This document shows, one piece after another, positions 13,038 to 22,276 of a DNA stretch of 22,657 nt. The notes under the pieces were generated by a model. The model made no database searches and was not told where the DNA came from. It worked only from the letters and a program-made list of their open reading frames with translations. A program made the translations under genes and the position numbers. Positions within the stretch are counted from its first letter, which is position 1, and every line of letters begins with the position of its first letter. Origin of the DNA: CAYMRL01 sp964473205 (GTDB taxonomy: Bacteria > Deinococcota > Deinococci > Deinococcales > Trueperaceae); NCBI GenBank assembly GCA_964473205.1, contig CAYYOK010000045.1, forward strand, positions 1 to 22,657, written 5' to 3'.

Positions 13038-15326
13038 TCAACGCGCACCGCCAGCATCACGGAGCGCGGTGCTGACCGCGCCCGTGCGCAGGTCGAAGCG
13101 CACGGCTCCGTCGCGCTGCGTGACGAGCACCTTGGCGCCGTGCTCCGCCAACCGCTCCAGCACGTCCGGATGAGGGTGACCGTAGTTTTTGCGGCCGACG
13201 GAGATCACGGCCAGGCGCGGCGACACGGCGCGCAGCAGAGCCTCCGAAGTGCTGTGCCTCGAGCCGTGGTGGCCCGCCATCAGCAGCTCCGCCGGCGGAG
13301 CTGCCAGCGCGCTCTCGCTGGCGCTGCCGAGGTCGCCGAGGAACACCGCCAGGGCGCTCGCTCCATCGAGCAGGGCCAAGGCGACCGAGCGCTCGTTAGG
13401 CGCGGCCGCGCCGGAGCTCGCCGGCGGATGCAAGACGTCGAACGCGAAACGTCCGCCGGCGACGGCGATCCGCTCGCCGCGGCGAGCCTCGTGAACGGGA
13501 ACGCCTCGCGCGGCGGCGACGGCGCGCAAGCGCAGGTCGAGAGCGATGTCGCTGGCCGGGCCGGCCACCAGCAGCCCGACCGGCATGCGCTCCAGCACCG
13601 TGATCAAGCCCTCGATGTGGTCGGTGTCCGGATGCGTGGCGACGACCATGTCGAGCCGCCTGACCCCGAGCGCGCGCAGCGCCCTGAGCACCACGCGCTC
13701 ACCGACGTCGAAGTCGGAGAACGGCGTGCCGCCGCCGTCTATCAGCACGGCCACGCCCTGGGGCAACCGCACCAGCACGCTGTCGCCCTGGCCGACATCG
13801 AAGAACCAGACGTCCGGTGGGGCCGAGAGAGGGCCGGCCAACGCGGTGCAGGAGGCCGCTGCCAGCGCCACCACGGCGACGTTCTTGAGGCGCAGCCGGC
13901 CGCGCGCCCACAGCGCCGCGGCGCACAGCACGACTGCCCAGCACAGGTGGCCGACCCAGCCGACCTCGCCCCAGGTCAGGGCCGGCAGGCGCTCTCCGAC
14001 GCGGGCGCAGGCGATCAGCACTGCGGCCAGCAGCGCCGACACTCTGTTCACCAGCCACGCCAGCGGCAGCCACACGACGCCGAGCAGGCCGGCCACGAAG
14101 CCGAGCGGCACAGCGAGCGCCGAGATCGGCACCGCCACGATGTTCACCAGGGGCGATAGCAGCGGCAGCTGGCCGAAGCCGCCGGCCACCAGGGAGACGC
14201 TGGGAAGCTGCGCGGCGACCGACGTCAGGCCGCCCCCGATCACGAGCAGTCTCAGCTGGCTGGGCCTGTCGGACGGGCGCAGCCCCAGCGTCCGCGTCCA
14301 CGGCGGCAAGAACAGCAGCATGCCGCCGACGGCCAGGTAGGAGAGCTGGAACGAGACGTCGAGCAGCATCTGGGGTTGCGCGACGAGCCCTCCAGCCAGC
14401 GCCAACGAGTACACGGGCCAGGCTCTCGGCCTGCCGGCTCCCACCGCCATGGCCACGAGGACGGCCAGCGCCATGGCGGCGGCTCGGACCACGCTGGGCG
14501 AGGGCCCCACCAGCGCGACGAACGCGAGCGTCAGCACCATCAGCAGGTACGGCCGCGCCTTGGCGTGGCGCGAGAGAGCCCGACCCGCCCCGAGCAGCAG
14601 CACGCTCACGTGCAGGCCGGAGAGCGCCAGCAGATGAGCCAGCCCGGCGGCGGTGAAGCTGTCCGACAGCTCGCCCATGTCCTCGCGCAGACCCAGGGTC
14701 ATGGCGGCCATCAGCGCTGCCGAGTCCGGGCCAAGTCCAGCCTCGACGCCGGCTCTCAGGCGCTCCCTCACGGGCCCGCCGCCCCTGACGCTCGTCACCT
14801 GGCTCACGAAGAGCTGGCCCGCCACCCCGCGACGCCTCAGGTAGGCGGCGTAGTCGAAGCCGCCCGGGTTGCGGCGGCCCGGCGCGGCGGCCGCGCTGCC
14901 GCTCAGCACCAGGTGCCCCTGAGGCTGCCTGGCGCTGGCGGCCAGCGCGAGCTTGGCCCTGACGGGCGAGACGGCATGGAAGTACGCGCCGTCGTGATAA
15001 CCGCTCCAGGTCGTCTCGACGCCGTGCCAGCCGACCAACGGGTCCGCGACGCGCTCCCACGCGAAGTAGCGCGCTCCGGCGAGGAGCGCGAACAGCGCAG
15101 CGAGGGCGACCGCGCGCCTTGGCAGCGCGTCCGGCGCCAACCTGAGGACCAGGGCGCCGCCGCTGGCCAGGACTGCGCCGACGACGGCGACGGCCAGCAG
15201 CGGAGCGGCCGCCGCGGGTAGGGGCGATAGAGCGCCCGAGGGAGCGGTGACCGCGGCGACCGCGGCGCCCACGAGAGCGCCGAAGGCCGCTGGGTACGAC
15301 CACGGCAGGAAGGCTACGGAGGTCAC
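13038..15326 (-). CDS. comEC: ComEC/Rec2 DNA-uptake channel
   Basis: Inner-membrane channel that takes single-stranded DNA into the cytoplasm during natural transformation. The 762-aa protein has N-terminal hydrophobic helices (about 10-90) and an OB-like periplasmic region (about 95-180). The Competence domain (about 200-480) carries the signature GLAHLLALSGLHVSV. A C-terminal metallo-beta-lactamase-like domain (about 505-755) has FFDVGQGDSVLV, HPDTDH (565-570) and GHHGSRHS (685-692), so nuclease-type metal ligands are kept. The GTG start at 15326 overlaps the comEA stop by 4 bases (GTGA), indicating coupled translation. Extending the frame upstream would overlap comEA heavily. The kinase gene follows 41 bases downstream. 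Confidence 0.95.
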   Translation of the reverse strand: MTSVAFLPWSYPAAFGALVGAAVAAVTAPSGALSPLPAAAAPLLAVAVVGAVLASGGALVLRLAPDALPRRAVALAALFALLAGARYFAWERVADPLVGWHGVETTWSGYHDGAYFHAVSPVRAKLALAASARQPQGHLVLSGSAAAAPGRRNPGGFDYAAYLRRRGVAGQLFVSQVTSVRGGGPVRERLRAGVEAGLGPDSAALMAAMTLGLREDMGELSDSFTAAGLAHLLALSGLHVSVLLLGAGRALSRHAKARPYLLMVLTLAFVALVGPSPSVVRAAAMALAVLVAMAVGAGRPRAWPVYSLALAGGLVAQPQMLLDVSFQLSYLAVGGMLLFLPPWTRTLGLRPSDRPSQLRLLVIGGGLTSVAAQLPSVSLVAGGFGQLPLLSPLVNIVAVPISALAVPLGFVAGLLGVVWLPLAWLVNRVSALLAAVLIACARVGERLPALTWGEVGWVGHLCWAVVLCAAALWARGRLRLKNVAVVALAAASCTALAGPLSAPPDVWFFDVGQGDSVLVRLPQGVAVLIDGGGTPFSDFDVGERVVLRALRALGVRRLDMVVATHPDTDHIEGLITVLERMPVGLLVAGPASDIALDLRLRAVAAARGVPVHEARRGERIAVAGGRFAFDVLHPPASSGAAAPNERSVALALLDGASALAVFLGDLGSASESALAAPPAELLMAGHHGSRHSTSEALLRAVSPRLAVISVGRKNYGHPHPDVLERLAEHGAKVLVTQRDGAVRFDLRTGAVSTALRDAGGAR

Positions 15327-15865
15327 AGCGTCACCAGGCTGCGCAGACGCTCCAAGGTCTTGGGGCCGACGCCGGGGACCCTCAGCAGGTCCTCGACGCG
15401 CGAGTACGGGCGGTGAGCGACGATGCGCTGCGCCATGACCGGGCCGACGCCGGGCAGCTCGTCCAGCTCGGCCAGGCTGGCGGCGTTGAGCGAGACGCGC
15501 TCGGCACCGAGCTGCGACCTGTGGTTGGGGACGTAGACCAGCTCCCCGTCGGTCAGCGGGTCGGCGGGGTTCACCAGCGCCGCCGCGGCTTGGCGGGTCA
15601 AGCCTCCGGCGGCGGCCAGCAGGTCCGACACGCGGGCGCCGAACTCGAGGCGGTAGGTCCCCGGGTTGAAAACCTCGCCCGAGACGGCGACCTCGATCTC
15701 GGGCTGCTCGATCCTCAGCGCCTGGCTGCGCGCCGACCAGGGCGCCGAGAGCCACGAGGCCGCGAGCCAGGACGAAGGCGCCCGCCGCGCCTGAGCCGCG
15801 AGCGCCAGGGCGCAGCAGCCGACGACCAGCGCCTGGGTGACACGCTCCTGCCACGGCCTACGCAT
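15323..15865 (-). CDS. comEA: ComEA-like DNA receptor (SLBB plus helix-hairpin-helix)
   Basis: Membrane-anchored, externally facing DNA-binding protein that brings double-stranded DNA to ComEC. The 180-aa protein has one N-terminal hydrophobic segment (about 11-25), an SLBB domain (about 56-114, with VAVSGEVFNPGTYRLEFGARVSDLL in outline) and two helix-hairpin-helix motifs, VSLNAASLAELDELPGVGP (124-142) and LRVPGVGPKTLERL (161-174). This order is that of classic ComEA. The ATG at 15865 is preceded 6 bases upstream by TAGGCT. No Shine-Dalgarno is seen. The gene overlaps comEC by 4 bases. A perfect 14-base-pair inverted repeat lies just upstream of the -10. Confidence 0.94.
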   Translation of the reverse strand: MRRPWQERVTQALVVGCCALALAAQARRAPSSWLAASWLSAPWSARSQALRIEQPEIEVAVSGEVFNPGTYRLEFGARVSDLLAAAGGLTRQAAAALVNPADPLTDGELVYVPNHRSQLGAERVSLNAASLAELDELPGVGPVMAQRIVAHRPYSRVEDLLRVPGVGPKTLERLRSLVTL

Positions 15866-15871
15866 GCGCCC

Positions 15872-15877
15872 AGCCTA
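15872..15877 (-). promoter_or_regulatory. Leaderless-type -10 for comEA-comEC
   Basis: TAGGCT on the minus strand ends 6 bases before the comEA ATG. The position expected for a -35 falls inside the inverted repeat 15884-15915, and no -35 match is seen there. Confidence 0.45.
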
Positions 15878-15883
15878 GAAAGC

Positions 15884-15915
15884 GTGCCGGGCGACCATCT
15901 CTGGTCGCCCGGCAC
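15884..15915 (-). terminator. Perfect 14-bp hairpin between sodA and comEA (terminator or operator)
   Basis: GTGCCGGGCGACCA at 15884-15897 and its exact complement at 15902-15915 enclose the 4-base loop TCTC. On the minus strand it begins 80 bases past the sodA stop and is followed by GCTTTCT, a short T-rich tail. Rho-independent termination of sodA is therefore the simplest reading. The rest of the gap 15916-15995 holds smaller inverted repeats (CCTAG/CTAGG at 15919-15933, GCGCCT/AGGCGC at 15954-15968) and no gene. Because it covers the comEA -35 position, an operator role is also possible. Confidence 0.6.
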
Positions 15916-15995
15916 GGGCCTAGCTGCTCTAGGTCGCTGCGCCTTCGCCGCTTGCGCCTCCCAGGCGCGCCGCGCAGGGTCCTAGGTCGGGTTCA

Positions 15996-16610
<615 letters not shown>

Positions 16611-16620
16611 GGTTGGGTAT

Positions 16621-16644
16621 CTCCCTTCGGTTCTCGTGAGTCTA
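16621..16644 (-). promoter_or_regulatory. sodA -10 and Shine-Dalgarno
   Basis: TAGACT (16644-16639) and AGGGAG (16626-16621) on the minus strand would give a leader of about 22 bases. No clear -35 is seen. The rest of the 16611-16749 gap holds a direct repeat, GGCGTCAGAC (16724-16733 and 16746-16755), and no gene. Confidence 0.45.
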
Positions 16645-16749
16645 ACAAGCGTCAGGCAGCGCTCACGGACGCATGCGACAGAGCCGAGCCGGCACCGGCC
16701 TATCCGAGAGGCTCGGACGCGCCGGCGTCAGACGGGCAGCGGCCAGGCG

Positions 16750-17781
16750 TCAGACTCCGTGCCTGACGACCACCCTGCCGGTCACCGCACCAGCCAGGAT
16801 CGCCTCTATCTGCGGCCCGAGCTCGCCCAGGCCGACCTCGGTCACGAGCCCTGGCGTGTCGATGACCTCGGGCGGCAACCACTCCCGCGCCAGCCGGCTC
16901 CACAGCTCAATGCGCCGCTCCGGCGCGACGTGCTGGCTGTCGATGCCCAGCAGCGCGACCCCGCGCAGGATGAAGGGGTGCACGCTCAGCTCCAGTCCGG
17001 CCCCGCCGACGAGGCCGCAGGCGGCGACGGCTCCCCCGACGGCGGTGCTGCGGATCAGCTTCGCCAGGGTGCTGCCGCCCACCGTGTCGAGGCCGCCGCC
17101 GTACTCGGCCTTCAGCAGCGGCCGTCGCGCTCCCTCGGGGGTCTCCTCGGCCAAGACCTCGCGCGGGATGAGCCTCTGCGCTCCGAGCCGGGCGAGCAGC
17201 TCCCGAGAGCCGGGCTTGCCGGTGCTGGCCACGACCTCGAAGCCCGCGCGCGCCAGCACCGCGACCCCGAGGCTGCCGACGCCGCCGCTGGCGCCCGTGA
17301 CGACGAGCGGCCCCAGGTCGGGGGTGACGCCCGCGGCCAGCAGCCGCTCCAGGCCGATGGCCGCGGTGAGGCCCGCCGTGCCGACCGCCATGGCCCAGCG
17401 GCTGTCGGTGCCAGAGGGCAGCGGGACCAGCCACTCACCAGGCACCCTGACGTACTCGCCGAAGCCTCCCGGCGTGTTCATGCCGAGGTCGTAGCCCGTG
17501 CACAGCACGGGGTCGCCGACCGCCCAGCGCGGATCGCGGCTGGCCACGACGATGCCGGCCGCGTCGATCCCCGGGGTGTGCGGATACTCCTTGGTCACGC
17601 CGCGGTTGCCGCTGGCGGACAGCGCGTCCTTGTAGTTGAGCGAGGAGCACTCGACGCGCACGGTCACGTCGTGGTCAGGCAGGCTGGCCAGGTCGCGGCG
17701 CTCGACGGCGCGCATCACCGCGGCCTCCCCGGCGTGGACTCGCAGCGCCCTGAACGTCGAGGGCTCGGCATCTGGTCGCAT
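16750..17781 (-). CDS. acuI: YhdH/AcuI-type acryloyl-CoA reductase / quinone oxidoreductase
   Basis: NADPH-dependent medium-chain reductase (343 aa) of the YhdH/YhfP/AcuI group, which reduces acryloyl-CoA to propionyl-CoA and so detoxifies acrylate. Group-typical motifs are SSLNYKDALSASG (46-58), YPHTPGIDAAG (66-76), GFGEY (107-111), GTAGLTA (134-140) and the cofactor loop VTGASGGVGS (161-170). The catalytic zinc site of alcohol dehydrogenases is not evident, as expected. The ATG at 17781 is preceded by TAGCAT at 5 bases, a little closer than usual. The gene is divergent from the dsbA-like gene. It points loosely to the propionate/methylmalonyl chemistry of meaB, but the two are about 6 kb apart. 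The in vivo substrate is not certain. Confidence 0.87.
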   Translation of the reverse strand: MRPDAEPSTFRALRVHAGEAAVMRAVERRDLASLPDHDVTVRVECSSLNYKDALSASGNRGVTKEYPHTPGIDAAGIVVASRDPRWAVGDPVLCTGYDLGMNTPGGFGEYVRVPGEWLVPLPSGTDSRWAMAVGTAGLTAAIGLERLLAAGVTPDLGPLVVTGASGGVGSLGVAVLARAGFEVVASTGKPGSRELLARLGAQRLIPREVLAEETPEGARRPLLKAEYGGGLDTVGGSTLAKLIRSTAVGGAVAACGLVGGAGLELSVHPFILRGVALLGIDSQHVAPERRIELWSRLAREWLPPEVIDTPGLVTEVGLGELGPQIEAILAGAVTGRVVVRHGV

Positions 17782-17786
17782 GTCAC

Positions 17787-17792
17787 ATGCTA
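17787..17792 (-). promoter_or_regulatory. Possible leaderless-type -10 for acuI
   Basis: TAGCAT on the minus strand ends 5 bases before the ATG at 17781, with no ribosome site. Spacing is slightly short. Confidence 0.35.
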
Positions 17793-17830
17793 CGGCGCGG
17801 CGGGAGCCGCCGAACCCCTGCCCAGCGTTC

Positions 17831-17836
17831 TAAACT
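17831..17836 (+). promoter_or_regulatory. Leaderless-type -10 for the dsbA-like/dsbB pair
   Basis: TAAACT is followed by 7 bases and the ATG at 17844. The hexamer and spacing are the same as at coaD. No Shine-Dalgarno is present. Confidence 0.5.
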
Positions 17837-17843
17837 GGCTGCC

Positions 17844-18473
17844 ATGAACGCACAACGTCTCACGATCATCTCCGCGGCCGCGATCCTCCTGGTGGTGGCC
17901 GGCCTGGTCATCGTGCCGCGCCTGACCGGCCAGGCGGCATCGGCGGACCTCGACTACGCCTCGCAGCCCGTCGCCGGCTCGCCGGACGCGCCCGTCAAGA
18001 TCGGGGTGTTCTTCGACTTCCTCTGCCCGCACTGCGCGACCTTCTCCGAGACCGTGACGCCGATCCTGAAGCGCGAGTTCGTCGACACCGGCGAGGCGGC
18101 CATCTACTTCTTCAACTTCCCGGTCGTCGACCAGGTGCGCTCGCGGACCTTGGCGGTCATCGGCGAGTGCATCCTGCAGCAGGACAACGACGCGTTCGTG
18201 GCGCTGGAGCCCGTGATGCTGCGCGCTCAGTCGCAGATCGCGACCACCTCGCGCGCGATCGAGCTGGCGCTCGACTTCGCTCCCAACCTCGACGGCTCCG
18301 CCCTGCGCACCTGCGCCAACGGCAACGAGACCGCCGACAAGGTCGACGCCGACGTAGCTGCCGCCCGCGCCCTCAACCTCACGGGCACGCCGTCGGTGAC
18401 CGTGAACGGCACCGTCGTCTCGAACCCGACCCTCGCCAACATCCGGACCGCCGTTCGGAACGCGAGCAACTGA
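17844..18473 (+). CDS. DsbA-family thiol-disulfide oxidoreductase, membrane-anchored
   Basis: Predicted 209-aa envelope thioredoxin-fold protein. An N-terminal hydrophobic segment (about residues 7-25) acts as signal anchor. The active site CPHC (61-64, within FFDFLCPHC) and the cis-proline Pro183 (GTPSV) fit the DsbA/BdbD/TlpA-like Thioredoxin_4 family. Two further cysteines, Cys109 and Cys157, could form a structural disulfide. The protein would introduce or shuffle disulfides in exported proteins and be reoxidised by the DsbB homologue encoded directly behind it (TGAATG junction, no gap). TAAACT 7 bases upstream supports the start. A transformation-linked role (BdbDC supports competence in Bacillus) is possible but inferred. 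Confidence 0.9.
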   Translation: MNAQRLTIISAAAILLVVAGLVIVPRLTGQAASADLDYASQPVAGSPDAPVKIGVFFDFLCPHCATFSETVTPILKREFVDTGEAAIYFFNFPVVDQVRSRTLAVIGECILQQDNDAFVALEPVMLRAQSQIATTSRAIELALDFAPNLDGSALRTCANGNETADKVDADVAAARALNLTGTPSVTVNGTVVSNPTLANIRTAVRNASN

Positions 18474-18902
18474 ATGAGGTCGACGCTGCCGCTGCTCTAC
18501 CCGGCGTGGCTAGTCGCGATCGTGGCGACCGTCGGCAGCCTCTACTTCAGCGAGGTGCGCATGTTCGTGCCCTGCGTGCTGTGCTGGTACCAGCGCATCC
18601 TGATGTACCCGCTGGTGCTGCTGCTGGGCGTGCAGACCTACCGCCAGGACGGCAAGGCGTTCGCGTACACGCTGCCTCTCGCCGTCCTGGGGCTGATCAT
18701 CGCCGGCTACCACGTCCTGTACGAGCGCATCCCCAACTTCGGCTTCCAGGAGGTGTGCCGCGGAGGGGTGCCGTGCGACGTCATCTACATCAACTGGCTC
18801 GGGTTCATCACCATCCCCGTGCTGTCCCTGACCGCATTCACGATCATCACGACGCTGTTGGCGCTGAGCCTGAGGGCCGCCCGGCGCCAGAGCCGCGCCT
18901 GA
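18474..18902 (+). CDS. dsbB: DsbB/BdbC-family quinone-linked disulfide oxidoreductase
   Basis: Predicted 142-aa membrane protein with four helices (about 8-25, 40-55, 63-83, 108-133). It has the two redox cysteine pairs of the family: CVLC (34, 37) followed by WYQR, and Cys95/Cys101 in the second external loop (CRGGVPC). It passes electrons from the DsbA-like protein to quinones. The ATG follows the dsbA-like stop immediately, so the pair is coupled. The size fits the short Gram-positive BdbC type rather than the 176-aa E. coli DsbB. It converges on the DUF983 gene, 29 bases away. Confidence 0.92.
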   Translation: MRSTLPLLYPAWLVAIVATVGSLYFSEVRMFVPCVLCWYQRILMYPLVLLLGVQTYRQDGKAFAYTLPLAVLGLIIAGYHVLYERIPNFGFQEVCRGGVPCDVIYINWLGFITIPVLSLTAFTIITTLLALSLRAARRQSRA

Positions 18903-18931
18903 GCCTCAGGGCCGAGCCGATCGTCTGAGCT

Positions 18932-19336
18932 TCAGCCCGGCGCCTGCTGGTCGTCGCTGACCAGAAAGCCGGCGCCCCACAGCCACCAGATCCACAAGCC
19001 CTTCGAGGGCCGGTAGAGCAGCGCCGTGATCAGGATCCCCGCCCCGACCAGGAGCCATTCGAGCCCGGGGAACAGGCCCCAGCGCAGGATCAGGGCCACG
19101 GCGAGCACGAACAGCAGCACGATCGCGAAGACGTAAGAGATGACCATCGCCCCGAGCCACGCACCGGCGTCGCGCTCGAAACGCACCCCGCAGACCTCGC
19201 AGGTGGCCCGCGCGCCCCACAGGCTCCTGAAGATCGCACCCTTGCCGCAGTTGGGACACCTCCCCGCCATCGCCCCGAACGCGCGGGGCAGATCGCGCCA
19301 GCGCCGCCACTTGTGAGCCGACTCCGGCTCGCTCAC
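18932..19336 (-). CDS. DUF983 family membrane protein
   Basis: Predicted 134-aa protein with a short soluble N-terminus carrying a zinc-ribbon-like set of cysteines, CPNC (27-30) and CEVC (46-49). Two hydrophobic helices follow (about 60-85 and 90-108), with a further aromatic segment. This is the DUF983 architecture; the function is unknown. The start is GTG at 19336 with GAGG about 10 bases upstream. It is the last gene of the minus-strand cluster, 64 bases after the metallophosphoesterase gene, and that gap holds nothing recognisable. Confidence 0.85.
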   Translation of the reverse strand: MSEPESAHKWRRWRDLPRAFGAMAGRCPNCGKGAIFRSLWGARATCEVCGVRFERDAGAWLGAMVISYVFAIVLLFVLAVALILRWGLFPGLEWLLVGAGILITALLYRPSKGLWIWWLWGAGFLVSDDQQAPG

Positions 19337-19400
19337 GACGCGATCGCCTCGGCCTGACGAGCGCCGGTCACGAGCCGGTCTCTGCGCGGTCTCGGCCCGA

Positions 19401-20312
19401 TCATGGCTCGGGCGAGGAACGGATATCGACCGGTCTGGCTGGCGGGGCGAAGCGCTCGGAGTGGCGCTCGCGGAACAGCTCCCACGAGGCCAGGGACCTC
19501 TCGACGCCTTCGACCTCGGCCCACATCATGTACGGCACCAGGTACGAGCGGGCGTGCTTCAGCTCCTCGCGGAAGACGTACATGTCGAGCAGGTGATCGG
19601 TCAGCTCGCCGCTGGCCTCGCGCTCGGCGATGAGCCCGTTGTCGTCGTACGCCGCCACCGCCGCGTCGACCTCGTAGGGCACGCGCCTGAAATCCGGCTG
19701 CCACTCGCCGCCTCGTAGGGTCAGCACCAGGTAGTGAGCTCTGGCGTCGCCGTTGAACGGGGCGCCGACGGCTCCCGTGTTCATCACCGTGTAGCGCCCC
19801 CACGACCTGAGCAGCGGCCTGTGCGTGTGCGAGCCGACGAGCACGTCGGCCGGGTACTCGTCGACGATCTCCGAGATCAGCTCGGGCGTCGTGTCGCGGC
19901 CGTAACCCTCGCGGTAGTGGCGCGGGCTGCCGTGCGAGATCAGCAGCGAAGGGGCGCCGTCCGGCTCGACGCGGATCGTCATCGGCAGCGCGCGGATGGC
20001 GTCGAGCGCGCCCGCCGCAGCCAGCTGGCGGGCCGCCTGCGCCCCGCCTCCCCAGAACCTGTCGTCGAGCCAGTCGTAGCGAGCCGGGTCGCGCGGGGCG
20101 TTCCAGATCGACATCAGGTCGTCGTGGTTGCCGAGCGTAGCGTCGCGCAGGAACGGCGCGAGGCGCCGGTAGACCGCCAAGGTGTCGGCGCCGCGGTTCG
20201 CGAAGTCGCCGTTGACGATGAGCCTGTCGACCTGCTGCGAGGCCAGGTCTTCCAGCACCGCTTCGAGCGCCTGGATGTTGCCGTGGACGTCCGCGATGAT
20301 CGCGATGCGCAT
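19401..20312 (-). CDS. Calcineurin-like metallophosphoesterase (YfcE/MJ0936 group)
   Basis: Predicted 303-aa cytoplasmic phosphoesterase. The two-metal site is laid out as ADVHGN (Asp8, His10), NGDFANRG (Asp36), GNHD (61-64), ISHGSPRHY and GSHTHRP. The pattern fits phosphodiesterases such as YfcE, but a C-terminal extension of about 80 residues (from RRVPYEVDAAVAAYDDNG) is longer than in those enzymes. The substrate is not predictable. The ATG at 20312 lies 9 bases after the aroE stop; TAGACT, which begins with that stop, ends 6 bases upstream of the ATG. Cotranscription with trmFO-ltaE-aroE is likely. Confidence 0.88.
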   Translation of the reverse strand: MRIAIIADVHGNIQALEAVLEDLASQQVDRLIVNGDFANRGADTLAVYRRLAPFLRDATLGNHDDLMSIWNAPRDPARYDWLDDRFWGGGAQAARQLAAAGALDAIRALPMTIRVEPDGAPSLLISHGSPRHYREGYGRDTTPELISEIVDEYPADVLVGSHTHRPLLRSWGRYTVMNTGAVGAPFNGDARAHYLVLTLRGGEWQPDFRRVPYEVDAAVAAYDDNGLIAEREASGELTDHLLDMYVFREELKHARSYLVPYMMWAEVEGVERSLASWELFRERHSERFAPPARPVDIRSSPEP

Positions 20313-20318
20313 CGGGCG

Positions 20319-20324
20319 AGTCTA
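20319..20324 (-). promoter_or_regulatory. Possible leaderless-type -10 for the phosphoesterase containing the aroE stop codon
   Basis: TAGACT on the minus strand starts with the aroE TAG stop and ends 6 bases before the ATG, the same arrangement as holA-meaB. No Shine-Dalgarno is visible. Confidence 0.3.
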
Positions 20325-21178
20325 CCGCCGCGCAGCGGCAGCGGCGGCCGCCGCCCGCATCTTCTCGACCGGCGCGCTCAGGCCGGTCCACGCCTCGAAC
20401 GCCGCGGCGCCCTGGTGCACGAGCATGCCGATGCCGCCGATGGTCCGGTGGCCCGCCGCGCGCGCGGCGGCCAGCAACGGGGTGGTCTCGGGCCGGTACA
20501 CGAGGTCGACGACCACCGCGCCTCGCGGCAGGAGCCCGAGGTCGACTCCCAACGGCACCGCCTCCGGCTGGGGTCCGCCCGCCATCCCAACCGAGGTGCA
20601 GTTGACGAGCATCCCGCAGCCGGCGAGCGCGTCCTCCAGGTCGTCGGCGACCTCCAAGGCGCCGACCCCGCCGCCCGCAGACGCCGAGCCGGCGAGGTCC
20701 GCCACCAGGCCGCGCGCGCGCTCGACCGAGCGGTTCGCCACCTTGACGCCGGCTCCGGCTCCGAGCAGGGCCGCGGCCACGGCGCGCGCCGACCCGCCGG
20801 AGCCGAGCAGGACGGCAGCGGTTCCGGCGGGTCGGCAGCCCGCCTCGAGCAGCGAGCGCAGGAAGCCGACGGCGTCGGTGTTGTCGCCGATCAGCGCGCC
20901 GCCCTCGAGCCTGAGCGTGTTGACGGCACCGATCGCGCGTGCGTCCCGAGTCAGCGCGTCCAGCAGCGGCACGACCGCCTCCTTGTGCGGCACGGTGACG
21001 TTCGCGCCGAGGAACGCCGGGTCGGACCTGAGCCTCGCCACGGTCGCGGCGAGCTCCTCAGGCGGCACGGCCAAGGCCTCGTAGCTGGCGTCCAAGCCGT
21101 GATGCGCCAGCGCCGCGCCCTGCATCTGCGGGCTGACGGAGTGCCCGGCCGGGTACGCCAGCAGGTAGAGGCGCCTCG

Positions 21179-21182
<4 letters not shown>
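20322..21182 (-). CDS. aroE: Shikimate dehydrogenase
   Basis: NADPH-dependent reduction of 3-dehydroshikimate to shikimate, step four of aromatic amino-acid synthesis, in the cytoplasm. The 286-aa protein has the substrate-site PAGHSVSPQMQ (11-21), catalytic Lys67 in NVTVPHKE, Asp103 in GDNTDAVGF, the cofactor loop LGSGGSARAV with NRSVERA, and NCTSVGM. The start is inferred as TTG at 21182: no ATG or GTG lies nearby in frame, and the protein then begins TRRLYLLAYPAGHS, as expected. The TTG overlaps the ltaE stop as TTGA, so reinitiation is likely. Confidence 0.93.

Positions 21183-22272
<1,090 letters not shown>

Positions 22273-22276
<4 letters not shown>

Noticed and set aside
16684..16716. 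CCGAGCC...GGCTCGG stem downstream of acuI
   Set aside because: Seven-bp stem with a 19-base loop and no T-tract; too weak to call a terminator in GC-rich DNA.
18898..18910. CCTGAG-C-CTCAGG palindrome at the dsbB stop as a terminator
   Set aside because: Loop of one base and no T-tract; overlaps coding sequence.
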